Source: Promethearchaeati archaeon
Lineage (GTDB): Archaea > Asgardarchaeota > Atabeyarchaeia > Atabeyarchaeales > Atabeyarchaeaceae
DNA: 33,043 bases
Direction of reading: 5' to 3'
Assembly (NCBI GenBank): GCA_019058495.1
Contig: JAHPYV010000007.1
Span: forward strand, 1-33,043
The translations under genes were made by a program, and so were the position numbers. Of this stretch, positions 1-7,047 are shown piece after piece. Under the pieces are notes generated by a model. That model did no database searches, had not been told where the DNA came from, and saw only the letters and a list, made by a program, of their open reading frames with translations. The number at the start of each line of letters is the position of its first letter. Position 1 is the stretch's first letter.

Positions 1-148
1 ATATAAGAACCCTCAAAATGCGGAAGTTACGCTAATAAAGCAGGCCATAAAACACGGATTACGTGCGTAAAATGCACACCGTAAAATCGTAATTAGGAAA
101 GCACAGGAAGGGAAAGACGCGCCTTGCTTCTTCGTTCACAAATAGTGA

Positions 149-685
149 TCAAAAAAGTTCATCAAACATTATATCCACCCTTCTCTCCGCTACACTCGCA
201 TGTTCCCCTACCCAAGCAGGGAGGCATGGCGAAAAAGAATCTGAAGCTAAGCTATGAAACGCAACAAGTTTAGTAGGTATTATCAATCCAAAATAGTATT
301 TCATCCCACCCAGTTTGCTCCACGTCGTATCCACAACCCTTCCACCAACAGCATTCCAAGCATGTCGATGTGGAACCCGTCCTCCCTCGATTTCCAACAC
401 CGCCCACCCTTCACAATACGAGTAAATAGCTGTAGCATCAAGAATAACTAGTTGAGAATTAGCATAACAATCCCCTGCATTTGCTTCGAAACTAAACATA
501 GGAAGATCCTGGATTCCTTCAACTTCATACTCCTTGCCTGCAGCCAGAATGAATTGAAGTATCCTCGATGCATCGACCTTCCAACGTTCATCCTTCCCCT
601 TCAATATCGCATCTTCAAATATCTGTCTCACCACGAGTTTGACCGCGCTCATACCACATCGCCCCCATTTTCTGTCGTATTTCAC
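149..685 (-). CDS. Cys-His-Asp hydrolase-like protein (transglutaminase/C39-like fold suspected)
   Basis: The 178-residue product has no signal peptide or membrane segment. Its middle contains Cys73 (GDCYANS), a short glycine-rich stretch, His108 (PHRHAWN) and Asp119 (VVDTTW). The order Cys, then His-Ala-Trp-Asn, then Asp-x-Thr matches papain-like or transglutaminase-like cysteine enzymes, and short proteins of this layout occur in viruses and mobile elements; that is recalled, not searched. The first start is GTG; an internal ATG at residue 12 (position 652) is an alternative. It sits alone on the minus strand, with no recognisable partner. It could be a peptidase, an amidase or a non-catalytic relative. 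That it is a real gene is fairly secure because the motif spacing is coherent; the function is not. Confidence 0.6.
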   Translation of the reverse strand: MKYDRKWGRCGMSAVKLVVRQIFEDAILKGKDERWKVDASRILQFILAAGKEYEVEGIQDLPMFSFEANAGDCYANSQLVILDATAIYSYCEGWAVLEIEGGRVPHRHAWNAVGGRVVDTTWSKLGGMKYYFGLIIPTKLVAFHSLASDSFSPCLPAWVGEHASVAERRVDIMFDELF

Positions 686-785
686 CAGATCCCAACCGCT
701 CGCAGATCCCGTCTTCCATCATTCCCCATTATTAACCCCCCAACGCATTTTACAAGAGTGCTCTACAAGTTAAAACCACCGTAAA

Positions 786-1274
786 ATGTGCTACGGGGAC
801 TTTAGATACGGTATGGAAAAACAAGCATTTTACGCGACCAGAAAACTCATGGAAAATGCGGAAACCAGATTCAAACCAAGAAAATGCTCCTTGAGCAAAA
901 ACGGAGCATTCGGAGAACGTGTTGTTTCAAACTGTGCTGAAACCTTGCTAAAACAAGACTACATCGATGGCGTGATCGTCATAGGAATCGGATTGCTTGA
1001 AGCCTTCACCTACGTGCTAGGAGATAAGACGATAACCGAGATGGGAACAAAGAGAGAACTAGACGAAGCGAAATTACTAGCCGAACTCAAGAACAAGTAC
1101 GGAAAACCAATAGTAGGTTTAACAATATACGCTAATGAGAATAGCAGGGTTCTGCAATACCTTAGAGGTGACGGAGGCGTTCCAGTATACGAGGATCCTC
1201 AGACCGCAGCACAAGCGATAAGGGCCATGCTTGACTACAGAGATTACTTGAAACGCGTCGCGAATAATCAGTGA
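786..1274 (+). CDS. C-terminal fragment of an ADP-forming acetyl/acyl-CoA synthetase alpha subunit
   Basis: The last ~115 of 162 residues resemble the end of the alpha (CoA-binding, succinyl-CoA-ligase-like) part of NDP-forming acyl-CoA synthetases. A segment YIDGVIVIGIG is followed by GKPIVGLTIY and by the typical tail GGVPVYEDPQTAAQAIRAM leading to an Arg-rich YRDYLKR end. Complete alpha subunits have about 460 residues, and fused forms about 700. The Rossmann CoA-binding domain and the domain carrying the catalytic phosphohistidine are absent, and nothing upstream restores them because the minus-strand gene occupies that space. The first ~40 residues look unrelated to the family. It is either a decayed remnant or a stand-alone domain; a remnant is more likely. 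ATG at 816 is an alternative start. Confidence 0.6.
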   Translation: MCYGDFRYGMEKQAFYATRKLMENAETRFKPRKCSLSKNGAFGERVVSNCAETLLKQDYIDGVIVIGIGLLEAFTYVLGDKTITEMGTKRELDEAKLLAELKNKYGKPIVGLTIYANENSRVLQYLRGDGGVPVYEDPQTAAQAIRAMLDYRDYLKRVANNQ

Positions 1275-1402
1275 CTAATGTCAGTCCGAGTTACATCGTG
1301 TTTGGTGCGAGTTGGACTCCGTCCTTATCTCTGCGTAGCTGGTTTTCTATCATTGCCAAATCGCTAGAATCTCTTCTTGAGAAAAGAGACATCTTGTTTG
1401 GT

Positions 1403-1413
1403 AAAGATTAAAA
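1403..1413 (+). promoter_or_regulatory. TATA-like box before the rhodanese gene
   Basis: An AT-rich stretch, AAGATTAAAAG, lies about 25-35 nt before the GTG at 1438. A purine-rich ribosome site (GAGGAGAT, about 1427-1434) lies between them. The spacing suits an archaeal TATA box with a very short leader. This is position and composition only. Confidence 0.35.
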
Positions 1414-1437
1414 GGACAGACAATTAGAGGAGATAGA

Positions 1438-1536
1438 GTGAGAGTGAATACTGGGATTATGAGTTCACACAAGGGCAAAGTGGCAGTAGGCGCGATTCTC
1501 GTCACCATGTTTCTCTTTGCTTTCGTGTATGCGTAG
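1438..1536 (+). other. Signal-peptide exon-like segment ending in an in-frame TAG, upstream of the rhodanese ORF
   Basis: From GTG 1438 (or ATG 1459) the reading frame encodes a classic secretion signal: basic residues Arg, Lys and Lys, then a hydrophobic core AVGAILVTMFLFAFVYA. A TAG at 1534-1536 follows, then Pro-Ala-Met-Ala-Cys in the same frame as the 430-codon rhodanese ORF. A ribosome site (GAGGAGAT) precedes GTG 1438 by 3-4 nt, whereas nothing resembling one precedes ATG 1543. The signal segment is therefore almost certainly the true N-terminus of the downstream protein, separated from it by one nonsense codon. Readthrough, a recent mutation or a sequence error are all possible. Confidence 0.7.
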
Positions 1537-1542
1537 CCAGCG

Positions 1543-2835
1543 ATGGCATGTGAGCAGATTCCTCAGCCGGGAACGTATCAGAACATTTCGGTTCAAGTCG
1601 CCCACCGGATGATAGAGGAAGACCACCATAATCGGATTCTAATCCTAGATGTCAGATATCAATGCGAGTACGATCTGGGACACTTGTACGGAGCGGTGCT
1701 GATGCCGTACGACCAGCTTCAGGCAAATATCAGTAGATTCCAGGCCTACAAGAATCAGGTGATAATAGTGTACTGCAAGACTGGGGCGAGAAGCATGATA
1801 GCGTCTGAGATCCTTGCAAACAACAGCTTCACGCGAGTCTACAACATGGTGGGAGGCATCTTCGCATGGATAAACGCGGGCTACCAGATCTACACAACAT
1901 ACCACTACGCCACAGTAAATGTAACAGACGGGAAAGTCTTGACGCACATAGAGCCTCTACTTCTACTTCAGACAGGTCCACCATGCACCCAGAACAAAAC
2001 ATGTTCTAGTGGTGGAAACGTCTTGACATATCAGTCTACGGTGTTGAAACAGAATGGGACATACACATTCTTTGACATAACATTTAACATCAATGGCACG
2101 ATATTCGAGTTCACAGTTGCCCGCACTCAGCTGTGGAGTTGGAAAGAAGATACAGACGGATACAATAGGTCTGCTAGTTTCACCTCAACAGAAATCACGG
2201 GGCAGAATTTGTTCACACAGTTCTATAGTCTTGGATATATGGTTCAGTGTGCGAAATACAATTTGACTATACAGTCGGTTCTCACACCATTGAACTCTGG
2301 AGCTTACAACGCATCCCTCACAACGATTAACTCTGCGCCAGCCGATAAGTCTGGAGTCGTCTCTTTCGAGTTCGTCGACTTCAACTCTTCCGTTACACTA
2401 TCAGACCAGTACTCCATCTTAGGTGGAGTCGCACAGAAACTAGGGAATGCTTATGAGAAGAGCGGAGATGAAGGTCTAACACGACTTGCACCGAGCTATC
2501 ATGCCATGAAGGAAGAGGCGGAATATCTGTCTAATCTAGTGGAGACTCAACTACAGGAATACAATAGACTGACGATGAAGAGCTATGCGATCTTGGTTGA
2601 CCCCTGCACTGTTGATTGCTGGGCTGCCATGTTTGTAGCTGTCACAGGCGCTAATTTTCCATTTGACGTACTGCTATGCATTTTCGGTTGCGTCACCGGA
2701 TGCTTGCCACTACTAATCTGGGGTTTTTACCAAGTTTGCGCAGGAACTTGTCTACAGTGGGTTTGTGGGATGGCAATAGGAGTTGATTTTCTTATCTACG
2801 CCCTGTATGCTGCGCATCTTTGTGGATGTTACTAG
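1543..2835 (+). CDS. Extracytoplasmic rhodanese-domain protein with Cys-rich hydrophobic C-terminus
   Basis: Residues ~12-115 form a rhodanese domain: ILDVRYQCEYDLGHLYGAV, then the active-site loop with Cys78 (YCKTGARS), which in this family carries a persulfide. The middle ~220 residues are beta-rich and unassigned. Eleven Asn-x-Ser/Thr sequons in the frame fit a surface-exposed, glycosylated protein. The last ~80 residues are hydrophobic and hold ten cysteines (355, 359, 379, 383, 387, 399, 403, 408, 427, 429), many spaced C-x3-C. This recalls halocin-C8-type Cys-rich peptides, which also have ten, although membrane helices are equally possible. The secretion signal lies upstream in the same frame behind a TAG (1534-1536); the listed ATG has no ribosome site of its own. 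Small membrane-protein genes follow 23 nt downstream. Confidence 0.75.
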   Translation: MACEQIPQPGTYQNISVQVAHRMIEEDHHNRILILDVRYQCEYDLGHLYGAVLMPYDQLQANISRFQAYKNQVIIVYCKTGARSMIASEILANNSFTRVYNMVGGIFAWINAGYQIYTTYHYATVNVTDGKVLTHIEPLLLLQTGPPCTQNKTCSSGGNVLTYQSTVLKQNGTYTFFDITFNINGTIFEFTVARTQLWSWKEDTDGYNRSASFTSTEITGQNLFTQFYSLGYMVQCAKYNLTIQSVLTPLNSGAYNASLTTINSAPADKSGVVSFEFVDFNSSVTLSDQYSILGGVAQKLGNAYEKSGDEGLTRLAPSYHAMKEEAEYLSNLVETQLQEYNRLTMKSYAILVDPCTVDCWAAMFVAVTGANFPFDVLLCIFGCVTGCLPLLIWGFYQVCAGTCLQWVCGMAIGVDFLIYALYAAHLCGCY

Positions 2836-2858
2836 CTATAGACTTTGAGGACTGAGAT

Positions 2859-3212
2859 ATGGGTCTTAAAAGGTTATGGCAGAGGTACAGTCAGTGGCTC
2901 AGAAGAAGCTTGCTCGCGTTCCGCAGTAGAATCAAAGAGAGGGGAGGGTGGCTTTCCGCACATGGGGGTGCGCTCACCCTCACCTTTTTCTTATGCGTTC
3001 TGGCCATCACTGCTATGTCGTACGTCAAACCTCCACCGTCTTACCTCTATCTGCTTGCTCTGCCATTTATTCTTGCGGGGCTGGGCCTAGCGGTCTTGTT
3101 AATTGTGAGGTTTCTAATGCTGTTAGGGAGACGCGGGCGTCTATTCGCACTAGCATTAATAGCAACACTTGCAGCTGTCAGAATTCTCCAACTTTGGCTA
3201 TCCACACCTTAG
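2859..3212 (+). CDS. Small multi-spanning membrane protein
   Basis: The 117 residues begin with a strongly basic segment (residues 1-28, many Arg/Lys). Three or four hydrophobic helices follow, at roughly 39-57, 62-88 and 95-115. It starts 23 nt after the rhodanese gene, with TTTGAGG upstream of the ATG, so co-transcription is likely. I do not recognise a family. A small basic membrane protein directly behind a secreted Cys-rich protein is the usual position of an immunity or export partner, but that is only positional inference. A TAG stop is followed in the same frame by a further 52-codon open stretch. Confidence 0.5.
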   Translation: MGLKRLWQRYSQWLRRSLLAFRSRIKERGGWLSAHGGALTLTFFLCVLAITAMSYVKPPPSYLYLLALPFILAGLGLAVLLIVRFLMLLGRRGRLFALALIATLAAVRILQLWLSTP

Positions 3213-3221
3213 CGCGCTCCT

Positions 3222-3380
3222 ATGGGATTAGTCGTAGCCTTTACGCTAATAGAGAGAGATCGGGGATTTCTACACTGCATTGCAGAGGTCTTCGGGATCA
3301 GAGTAGGAGTGATACTTATTGCCATTGCGAGAGGTGTGGTAATTGCATATTACCGTACGTTCCTTGCGAAGGCTACATAG
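3222..3380 (+). CDS. Possible 52-residue membrane peptide
   Basis: An ATG nine nt after the previous stop opens 52 codons with one hydrophobic helix (VGVILIAIARGVVIAYY). It is in the same frame as the 117-residue gene, from which it is separated by a single TAG. It may be a separate small gene, the lost C-terminus of its neighbour, or chance. There is no clear ribosome site. Confidence is low. Confidence 0.25.
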   Translation: MGLVVAFTLIERDRGFLHCIAEVFGIRVGVILIAIARGVVIAYYRTFLAKAT

Positions 3381-3828
3381 CTATGTGCGTCTTTTTGCAG
3401 GAAATGCACGGATGATCCTCCAAGATGTCTATCTTGCTTATAGCGGGTGTCGCAGGGCTACCTGACGCTATACGTTTAGCAACCAGAAGAAATCTTTAGC
3501 AACGCTTGAAAGTTGCTTTCATGTTAGCCGTGCAATGCTTGCTTTGCATACTACCGGATCTTATTACAAGAATGGCGTATAGCAATCTATACAAGAACAC
3601 GGAGAACACTTTGCCGCCCTCTATTCACATCTTGCCGTCGCTTGCGTTAGATGCCTCGTTTTCGCCTTAAATACGACCTGTGACTGATGTCCAATTTAGC
3701 ATGGATTGCTGCCTACCTCATCTTTAGAGTCTACTCCCCCCAGGGGCAGGTCACGGGGTGGAATTATTAAGTCACGGCCAGGACGACGCGAGTGAGAATA
3801 ACATGCGTTGATGTGCGAGGTGAAGATA
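3381..3828. other. Gene-poor stretch
   Basis: I see no convincing gene here. The frame of the two upstream membrane ORFs continues with a Cys-rich stretch (CASFCRKC and CLSC, about 3384-3440) before TAGs at 3441 and 3477 and a TGA at 3507. This may be a decayed tail. No tRNA-like or strong hairpin structure was noticed. The end holds the GAGGTGA ribosome site (3817-3823) of the next gene. Confidence 0.4.
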
Positions 3829-4407
3829 ATGTCTGATGATGGGGTCTGTATTTTCATCGATGGGGAGAACCTATTCTATTCCGAGAAGCGGCAGGGCATT
3901 GAATTAGATTACCTCAAGCTAAAAGAGGCTCTTGTCGCGGGAAGAAAACTTGTTAGGCCATATTACTATGGTACTATGATGAGGGAGCGAGGGCAGAACA
4001 GGTTCCTCGACTTGCTGCGCCACGCTGGCTACGAGGTGAGGCTCCTCCAGTCCATCCAGTATGGGTCTACGAGATTTGAGAAGGGACTGGATGTCATGCT
4101 CGTCACCGACATGCTGGTGCTCGCCCACAGAGACATCTACGATGTAGCAGTATTGGTTGCGGGTGATAGAGACTACCTGTACGCTGTTAAGGCGTTGAAA
4201 GACATGGGGAAGCGGGTTGAAGTTGCCTCATTCGATGATTCATGCTCAAGAGACCTGGGTCTCACCGCGGATCGGATAATATCGCTAACCCGGATAGTAC
4301 CTAGGATCCAGCTTCGCTCGCGCAAACCTAAGATATCTGGTGGAAGAGAAATGTTAGGAACAGAGGCGGAGGGAGCTGTCGTCTTCAAGGCCGGTTCATC
4401 TACTTAG
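3829..4407 (+). CDS. NYN-domain (LabA/DUF88-like, PIN-fold) putative ribonuclease
   Basis: Residues ~3-155 match the NYN/LabA-type PIN fold. The first strand is CIFIDGENL with the first metal-binding Asp, then a basic segment, then VMLVTDMLVLA with acidic residues and VAVLVAGDRDYLYAV, the typical G-D-x-D motif. Helix and strand KRVEVASF complete the fold. Such proteins are generally metal-dependent RNases or nucleic-acid-binding proteins of the cytoplasm. The C-terminal ~40 residues are basic and unstructured-looking. The start at 3829 was chosen because GAGGTGA lies five nt upstream; in-frame TTG 3808 and ATG 3811 are upstream of that site. It is probably followed by the next gene in one transcript (29-nt gap). 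Substrate unknown. Confidence 0.75.
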   Translation: MSDDGVCIFIDGENLFYSEKRQGIELDYLKLKEALVAGRKLVRPYYYGTMMRERGQNRFLDLLRHAGYEVRLLQSIQYGSTRFEKGLDVMLVTDMLVLAHRDIYDVAVLVAGDRDYLYAVKALKDMGKRVEVASFDDSCSRDLGLTADRIISLTRIVPRIQLRSRKPKISGGREMLGTEAEGAVVFKAGSST

Positions 4408-4436
4408 CTGGACTATTAACTAACTTTGAAAGGGAG

Positions 4437-4850
4437 TTGGTCTCTCACTTGGAATACGAGAAGAGGGTGAGAATATTCTCATTGGCTTTTTTCGCGATGG
4501 CTGAGTTGGTCTTGTTCTTCCCCTCCATTCTGCAGGAGCTTCCCGCTCCAGAGTTGATGGGTCCACTGACGTGTCTCCTTGCCGTTTCTTCTCTCATCAT
4601 GGTGGTATTTCCTCCTCCACCTCCACAACAGGAGAAGAGAACTGAGTTGAGTAGAAGGGATGTACGCAGATTAGTCAAGGTTAAGAAGGTGACCTCGATA
4701 GCGTGTCACGGTAGCTGTGGACTCGTCTATTCAAGGTTGTTTCTAAGAGGGGACTATTTCGGGAGAATTGTTGGCAGGTGTCCTAATTGTGGAGGGGAGC
4801 TGTACGTGAGATTTATCCAGGCGCCTGCATTTAAAATAGTTGGGGTTTGA
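4437..4850 (+). CDS. Two-helix membrane protein with zinc-ribbon domain
   Basis: Two hydrophobic helices (about residues 12-30 and 40-60) are followed by a Pro-rich linker (PPPPPQQ) and a basic segment. The C-terminal domain has CHGSC and, later, CPNCGG, a probable treble-clef or ribbon zinc site. The start is TTG with AAAGGGA just upstream; an internal TTG four codons later is possible. No family is recognised. Membrane anchoring with a cytoplasmic zinc ribbon is a common plan in archaeal proteins of unknown function. The gene lies 29 nt behind the NYN gene and is probably co-transcribed. Confidence 0.55.
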   Translation: MVSHLEYEKRVRIFSLAFFAMAELVLFFPSILQELPAPELMGPLTCLLAVSSLIMVVFPPPPPQQEKRTELSRRDVRRLVKVKKVTSIACHGSCGLVYSRLFLRGDYFGRIVGRCPNCGGELYVRFIQAPAFKIVGV

Positions 4851-5102
4851 TTGGCGCGATGGTATGAGAAGTATTTTTGGTCGATGGGGCTCAGACTAGC
4901 CTACCCTTATGTCTGAAGATCCTGGCAGTCTACTGTTTTATCCTCAGAAGCTGCTGGTATTGGGTTGAGACTAGTACTGCAATCATGTCGGGCTCTTCGG
5001 TGAATATGAATCTGACATATCCGTGGTCAAACGAACCCGAGGGCACCTTGACTTCTCGTCCGTACTAGTTAGTATTATTCTTACAGCCACGGAGGAATAT
5101 TC

Positions 5103-5143
5103 GGTGGGCCCACCCAAAAAAAAAGAAGTTTTTTAAACTTCTT
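5103..5143. terminator. Palindrome plus A/T hairpin, possible terminator
   Basis: GGTGGGCCCACC (5103-5114) is a perfect 12-bp palindrome. It is followed by a run of nine A and then a perfect 9-bp inverted repeat, AAGAAGTTT (5123-5131) with AAACTTCTT (5135-5143), enclosing a 3-nt T loop. It may end transcription of the 4437-4850 gene, 250 nt upstream, but its role is unproven. Confidence 0.4.
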
Positions 5144-5481
5144 ACAGTTGAGGAGGGGGGAGGGGAATTTTCTAGGTAGACCGTATTCCGCTTCCCCCGT
5201 AGCTGAGCTAAAGGTACTTCTGCAATGATTTCAATATATCTTTATTGATCTCAAGTTCCGTTAACTCTTAGTTGACTCACGTCGCCGTTAGCTGTCAGGC
5301 GAACGTTGGTGAGATGTTGGTTGCCACTCAGGTGATAACCGCTCCAAAAGAGACGCCGCACAGAGCTTGCTTCTTCTGTAACGATATTGAGCAGGTTGAT
5401 ATAGTTCCTACCGTTTTCCGATTAACTTAACAACGACTACGTGCTTCATAACTGGGTTTCAGTGCACATTCCATGCGAAAA

Positions 5482-5490
5482 CTATACATA
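5482..5490 (+). promoter_or_regulatory. TATA-like box of the acyl-CoA cluster
   Basis: CTATACATA lies 34-42 nt before the ATG at 5524. A GGTGA ribosome site (about 5513-5517) sits six nt before that ATG. The geometry suits an archaeal promoter giving a short leader. Confidence 0.4.
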
Positions 5491-5523
5491 GTTCGGCATA
5501 CGTCAACTTATCGGTGAACTAAT

Positions 5524-6567
5524 ATGGTGGGCATAGTTGGCGTAGGAGCATACGTTCCTACTTACAGGATAAAATTGAGTGAAATTCTAAAGGCAGACAA
5601 CTACCCGCCGCCCTTAATGGATGTCGAGAAGGCGGTACCGAACATCGATGAAGATGTTGTGACGATGGCGGCAGAAGCAACCACTAACGCCGTTCGTCAT
5701 TCGGGTATATCACCAGAAAAGATCGAGGCTGTCTACTTTGGGACTACCTCAAGTCCCTACACAGAAAGGATGATTGCAACCACGATCGCAGCTCACATTG
5801 GATTGCCCAGTACGGCCACGGTTATGGAATTCGGTGGTTCTGCAAGAGCGGGAACGTCCGCGTTATTGGCATGCATGGATCTAATCAACGCCGGTAGAGC
5901 TAAGTACGGCATAGCTATTGGCGCAGACGGTCTTCTGGGGGCGCCCGGTTCCATGCTTGAATTCTATTCCGGCGCTGGCGCTGGAGCTGTCGTAATCAGT
6001 AAAGAGAACACCGTAACGGAGTTTGAAGGCGCAAGCTCTTCTTCCTCGGAGTTCGCTGACAAGTGGAAAAGAATCGGAGACCCATATGAAAGGGATAGCG
6101 GAGACGACAGGTTTTCTAGGGAGTATGGTTATACCAAAGCCGTAGTTGAGGCGGCCAGCGGCTTGATCAAGAAACTTGGCAAGACTTCGAAGGACTTCAA
6201 GTATGTAGTGCAGCAGATGCTACCCTTCGGCATTGATCCTTCTAAAGGGATAGACGCTTCTAGGAAAATCGGTTTCGAGATGTCAAATCTGATGCCTGGA
6301 GTGACGTTCAACTCTTTTGGAGAAACCGGAGCTGCATACGTATTGCTGGGCCTTGCGCAGGTCTTGGAACAATCAAAAGCAAATGACAGGATCATGCTAT
6401 TGTCGTATGGCGGAGGGTGCAGTGATGCTATAAGTCTGAAGGTGGCTCCAACTGCAGAAAGTAGAAAGAGTGCATTCTACTCAATGAAGAATTTCCAGAA
6501 GTCGAAGGAAATAGTAAACTACATTCAATACGTCAAGATGAAAGGAATGTTTGTGGCGAGCCCTTGA
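5524..6567 (+). CDS. HMG-CoA-synthase-like thiolase-fold protein lacking the expected catalytic triad
   Basis: The 347 residues have the length and fold markers of archaeal hydroxymethylglutaryl-CoA synthase: N-terminal MVGIVGVGAYVPTYR, DEDVVTMA, and a C-terminal LLSYGGG. Genuine archaeal enzymes, as I recall them, carry Glu in G-S-E-S, the nucleophile in A-C-K-A-G-T, and His in F-H-Q-P. The corresponding places read GTTSSPY (Thr75), GGSARAGT (Ala107) and VVQQMLP (Gln230). All three catalytic residues therefore appear replaced, and the only cysteine near the site is Cys117 in a helix. The operon (this gene, DUF35, thiolase) is that of the archaeal synthase/thiolase channelling complex, so a structural or altered catalytic role is likely. 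The mevalonate-pathway enzyme may be encoded elsewhere. Confidence 0.8.
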   Translation: MVGIVGVGAYVPTYRIKLSEILKADNYPPPLMDVEKAVPNIDEDVVTMAAEATTNAVRHSGISPEKIEAVYFGTTSSPYTERMIATTIAAHIGLPSTATVMEFGGSARAGTSALLACMDLINAGRAKYGIAIGADGLLGAPGSMLEFYSGAGAGAVVISKENTVTEFEGASSSSSEFADKWKRIGDPYERDSGDDRFSREYGYTKAVVEAASGLIKKLGKTSKDFKYVVQQMLPFGIDPSKGIDASRKIGFEMSNLMPGVTFNSFGETGAAYVLLGLAQVLEQSKANDRIMLLSYGGGCSDAISLKVAPTAESRKSAFYSMKNFQKSKEIVNYIQYVKMKGMFVASP

Positions 6568-6587
6568 AGAGGAGGTTGAAATAGAAA

Positions 6588-7001
6588 ATGTCGATTGCTT
6601 CTCCAATGTTATGGAGGGAGATTCCACAGCTGTATAGACTGGTAGGTCTGAAATGCAAGAAATGTGGTTACATAAACTTCCCGAGAATGGGAAGCATTTG
6701 CATCAAATGCGGTAGCGCAGAAGGATTTGAGGAGCACCACATCAGCAGAAGGGGTAAACTCGTGACTTTCACAGTTGAACATGTTATGCCCCCAGGTTTT
6801 GAGACTCCGACGATTATGACGATAGTCGACACTGAAGACGGCGCAAGGCTTATGGTTTCAATGACACAGGCGAAACCAGAGGAAGTAAAAATAGACATGC
6901 CCGTGGAACTCGTCTTCAGGCGATTCGGCGAGGCCGAAGGACTTCTCAGGTACGGTTTCCGCGCAAAGCCAGTGAAGCAGGCAATGGAAGCTAAGAAGTA
7001 G
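6588..7001 (+). CDS. DUF35 zinc-ribbon/OB-fold protein, partner of synthase and thiolase
   Basis: The N-terminal rubredoxin-like zinc ribbon has Cys23, Cys26, Cys38 and Cys41 (CKKC and CIKC). An OB-fold follows (residues ~50-130), beginning GKLVTFTVEHVMPPGFETP. In archaeal HMG-CoA synthesis the DUF35 protein bridges thiolase and synthase and forms the shared CoA pocket; related subunits bind thiolase-fold partners in PhlB, BbsA and steroid aldolase systems. The length (137 aa) is typical. GGAGG lies 12 nt upstream of the ATG, overlapping the end of the synthase-like gene region (20-nt gap), so the genes are co-transcribed and perhaps translationally linked. This stand-alone form supports a three-subunit complex. 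Confidence 0.88.
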   Translation: MSIASPMLWREIPQLYRLVGLKCKKCGYINFPRMGSICIKCGSAEGFEEHHISRRGKLVTFTVEHVMPPGFETPTIMTIVDTEDGARLMVSMTQAKPEEVKIDMPVELVFRRFGEAEGLLRYGFRAKPVKQAMEAKK

Positions 7002-7047
7002 AAAGAACGAGCAAGAACGATTCCCTTGGTAGGGGTGTGAGAATGAT

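Larger units (their letters stand above)
4851..5523. other. Long intergenic region with palindromes and overlapping short frames
   Basis: No confident gene is present. It holds the palindrome and hairpin at 5103-5143, a G-rich tract at 5154-5164 and a TATA-like box at 5482-5490. Two codon-aligned antisense short frames overlap at about 5251-5430. The plus frame (TTG 5272 to TAA 5430, 52 aa) has a CFFCND motif. The minus frame (5251-5421, no start codon) reads protein-like. One of them may be a remnant; I cannot decide which. Confidence 0.45.

Noticed and set aside
4877-5068. A 63-codon ORF in the gap after the zinc-ribbon gene.
   Set aside because: It has no ribosome site, no family-like motif and a mixed composition; it is not distinguishable from chance.
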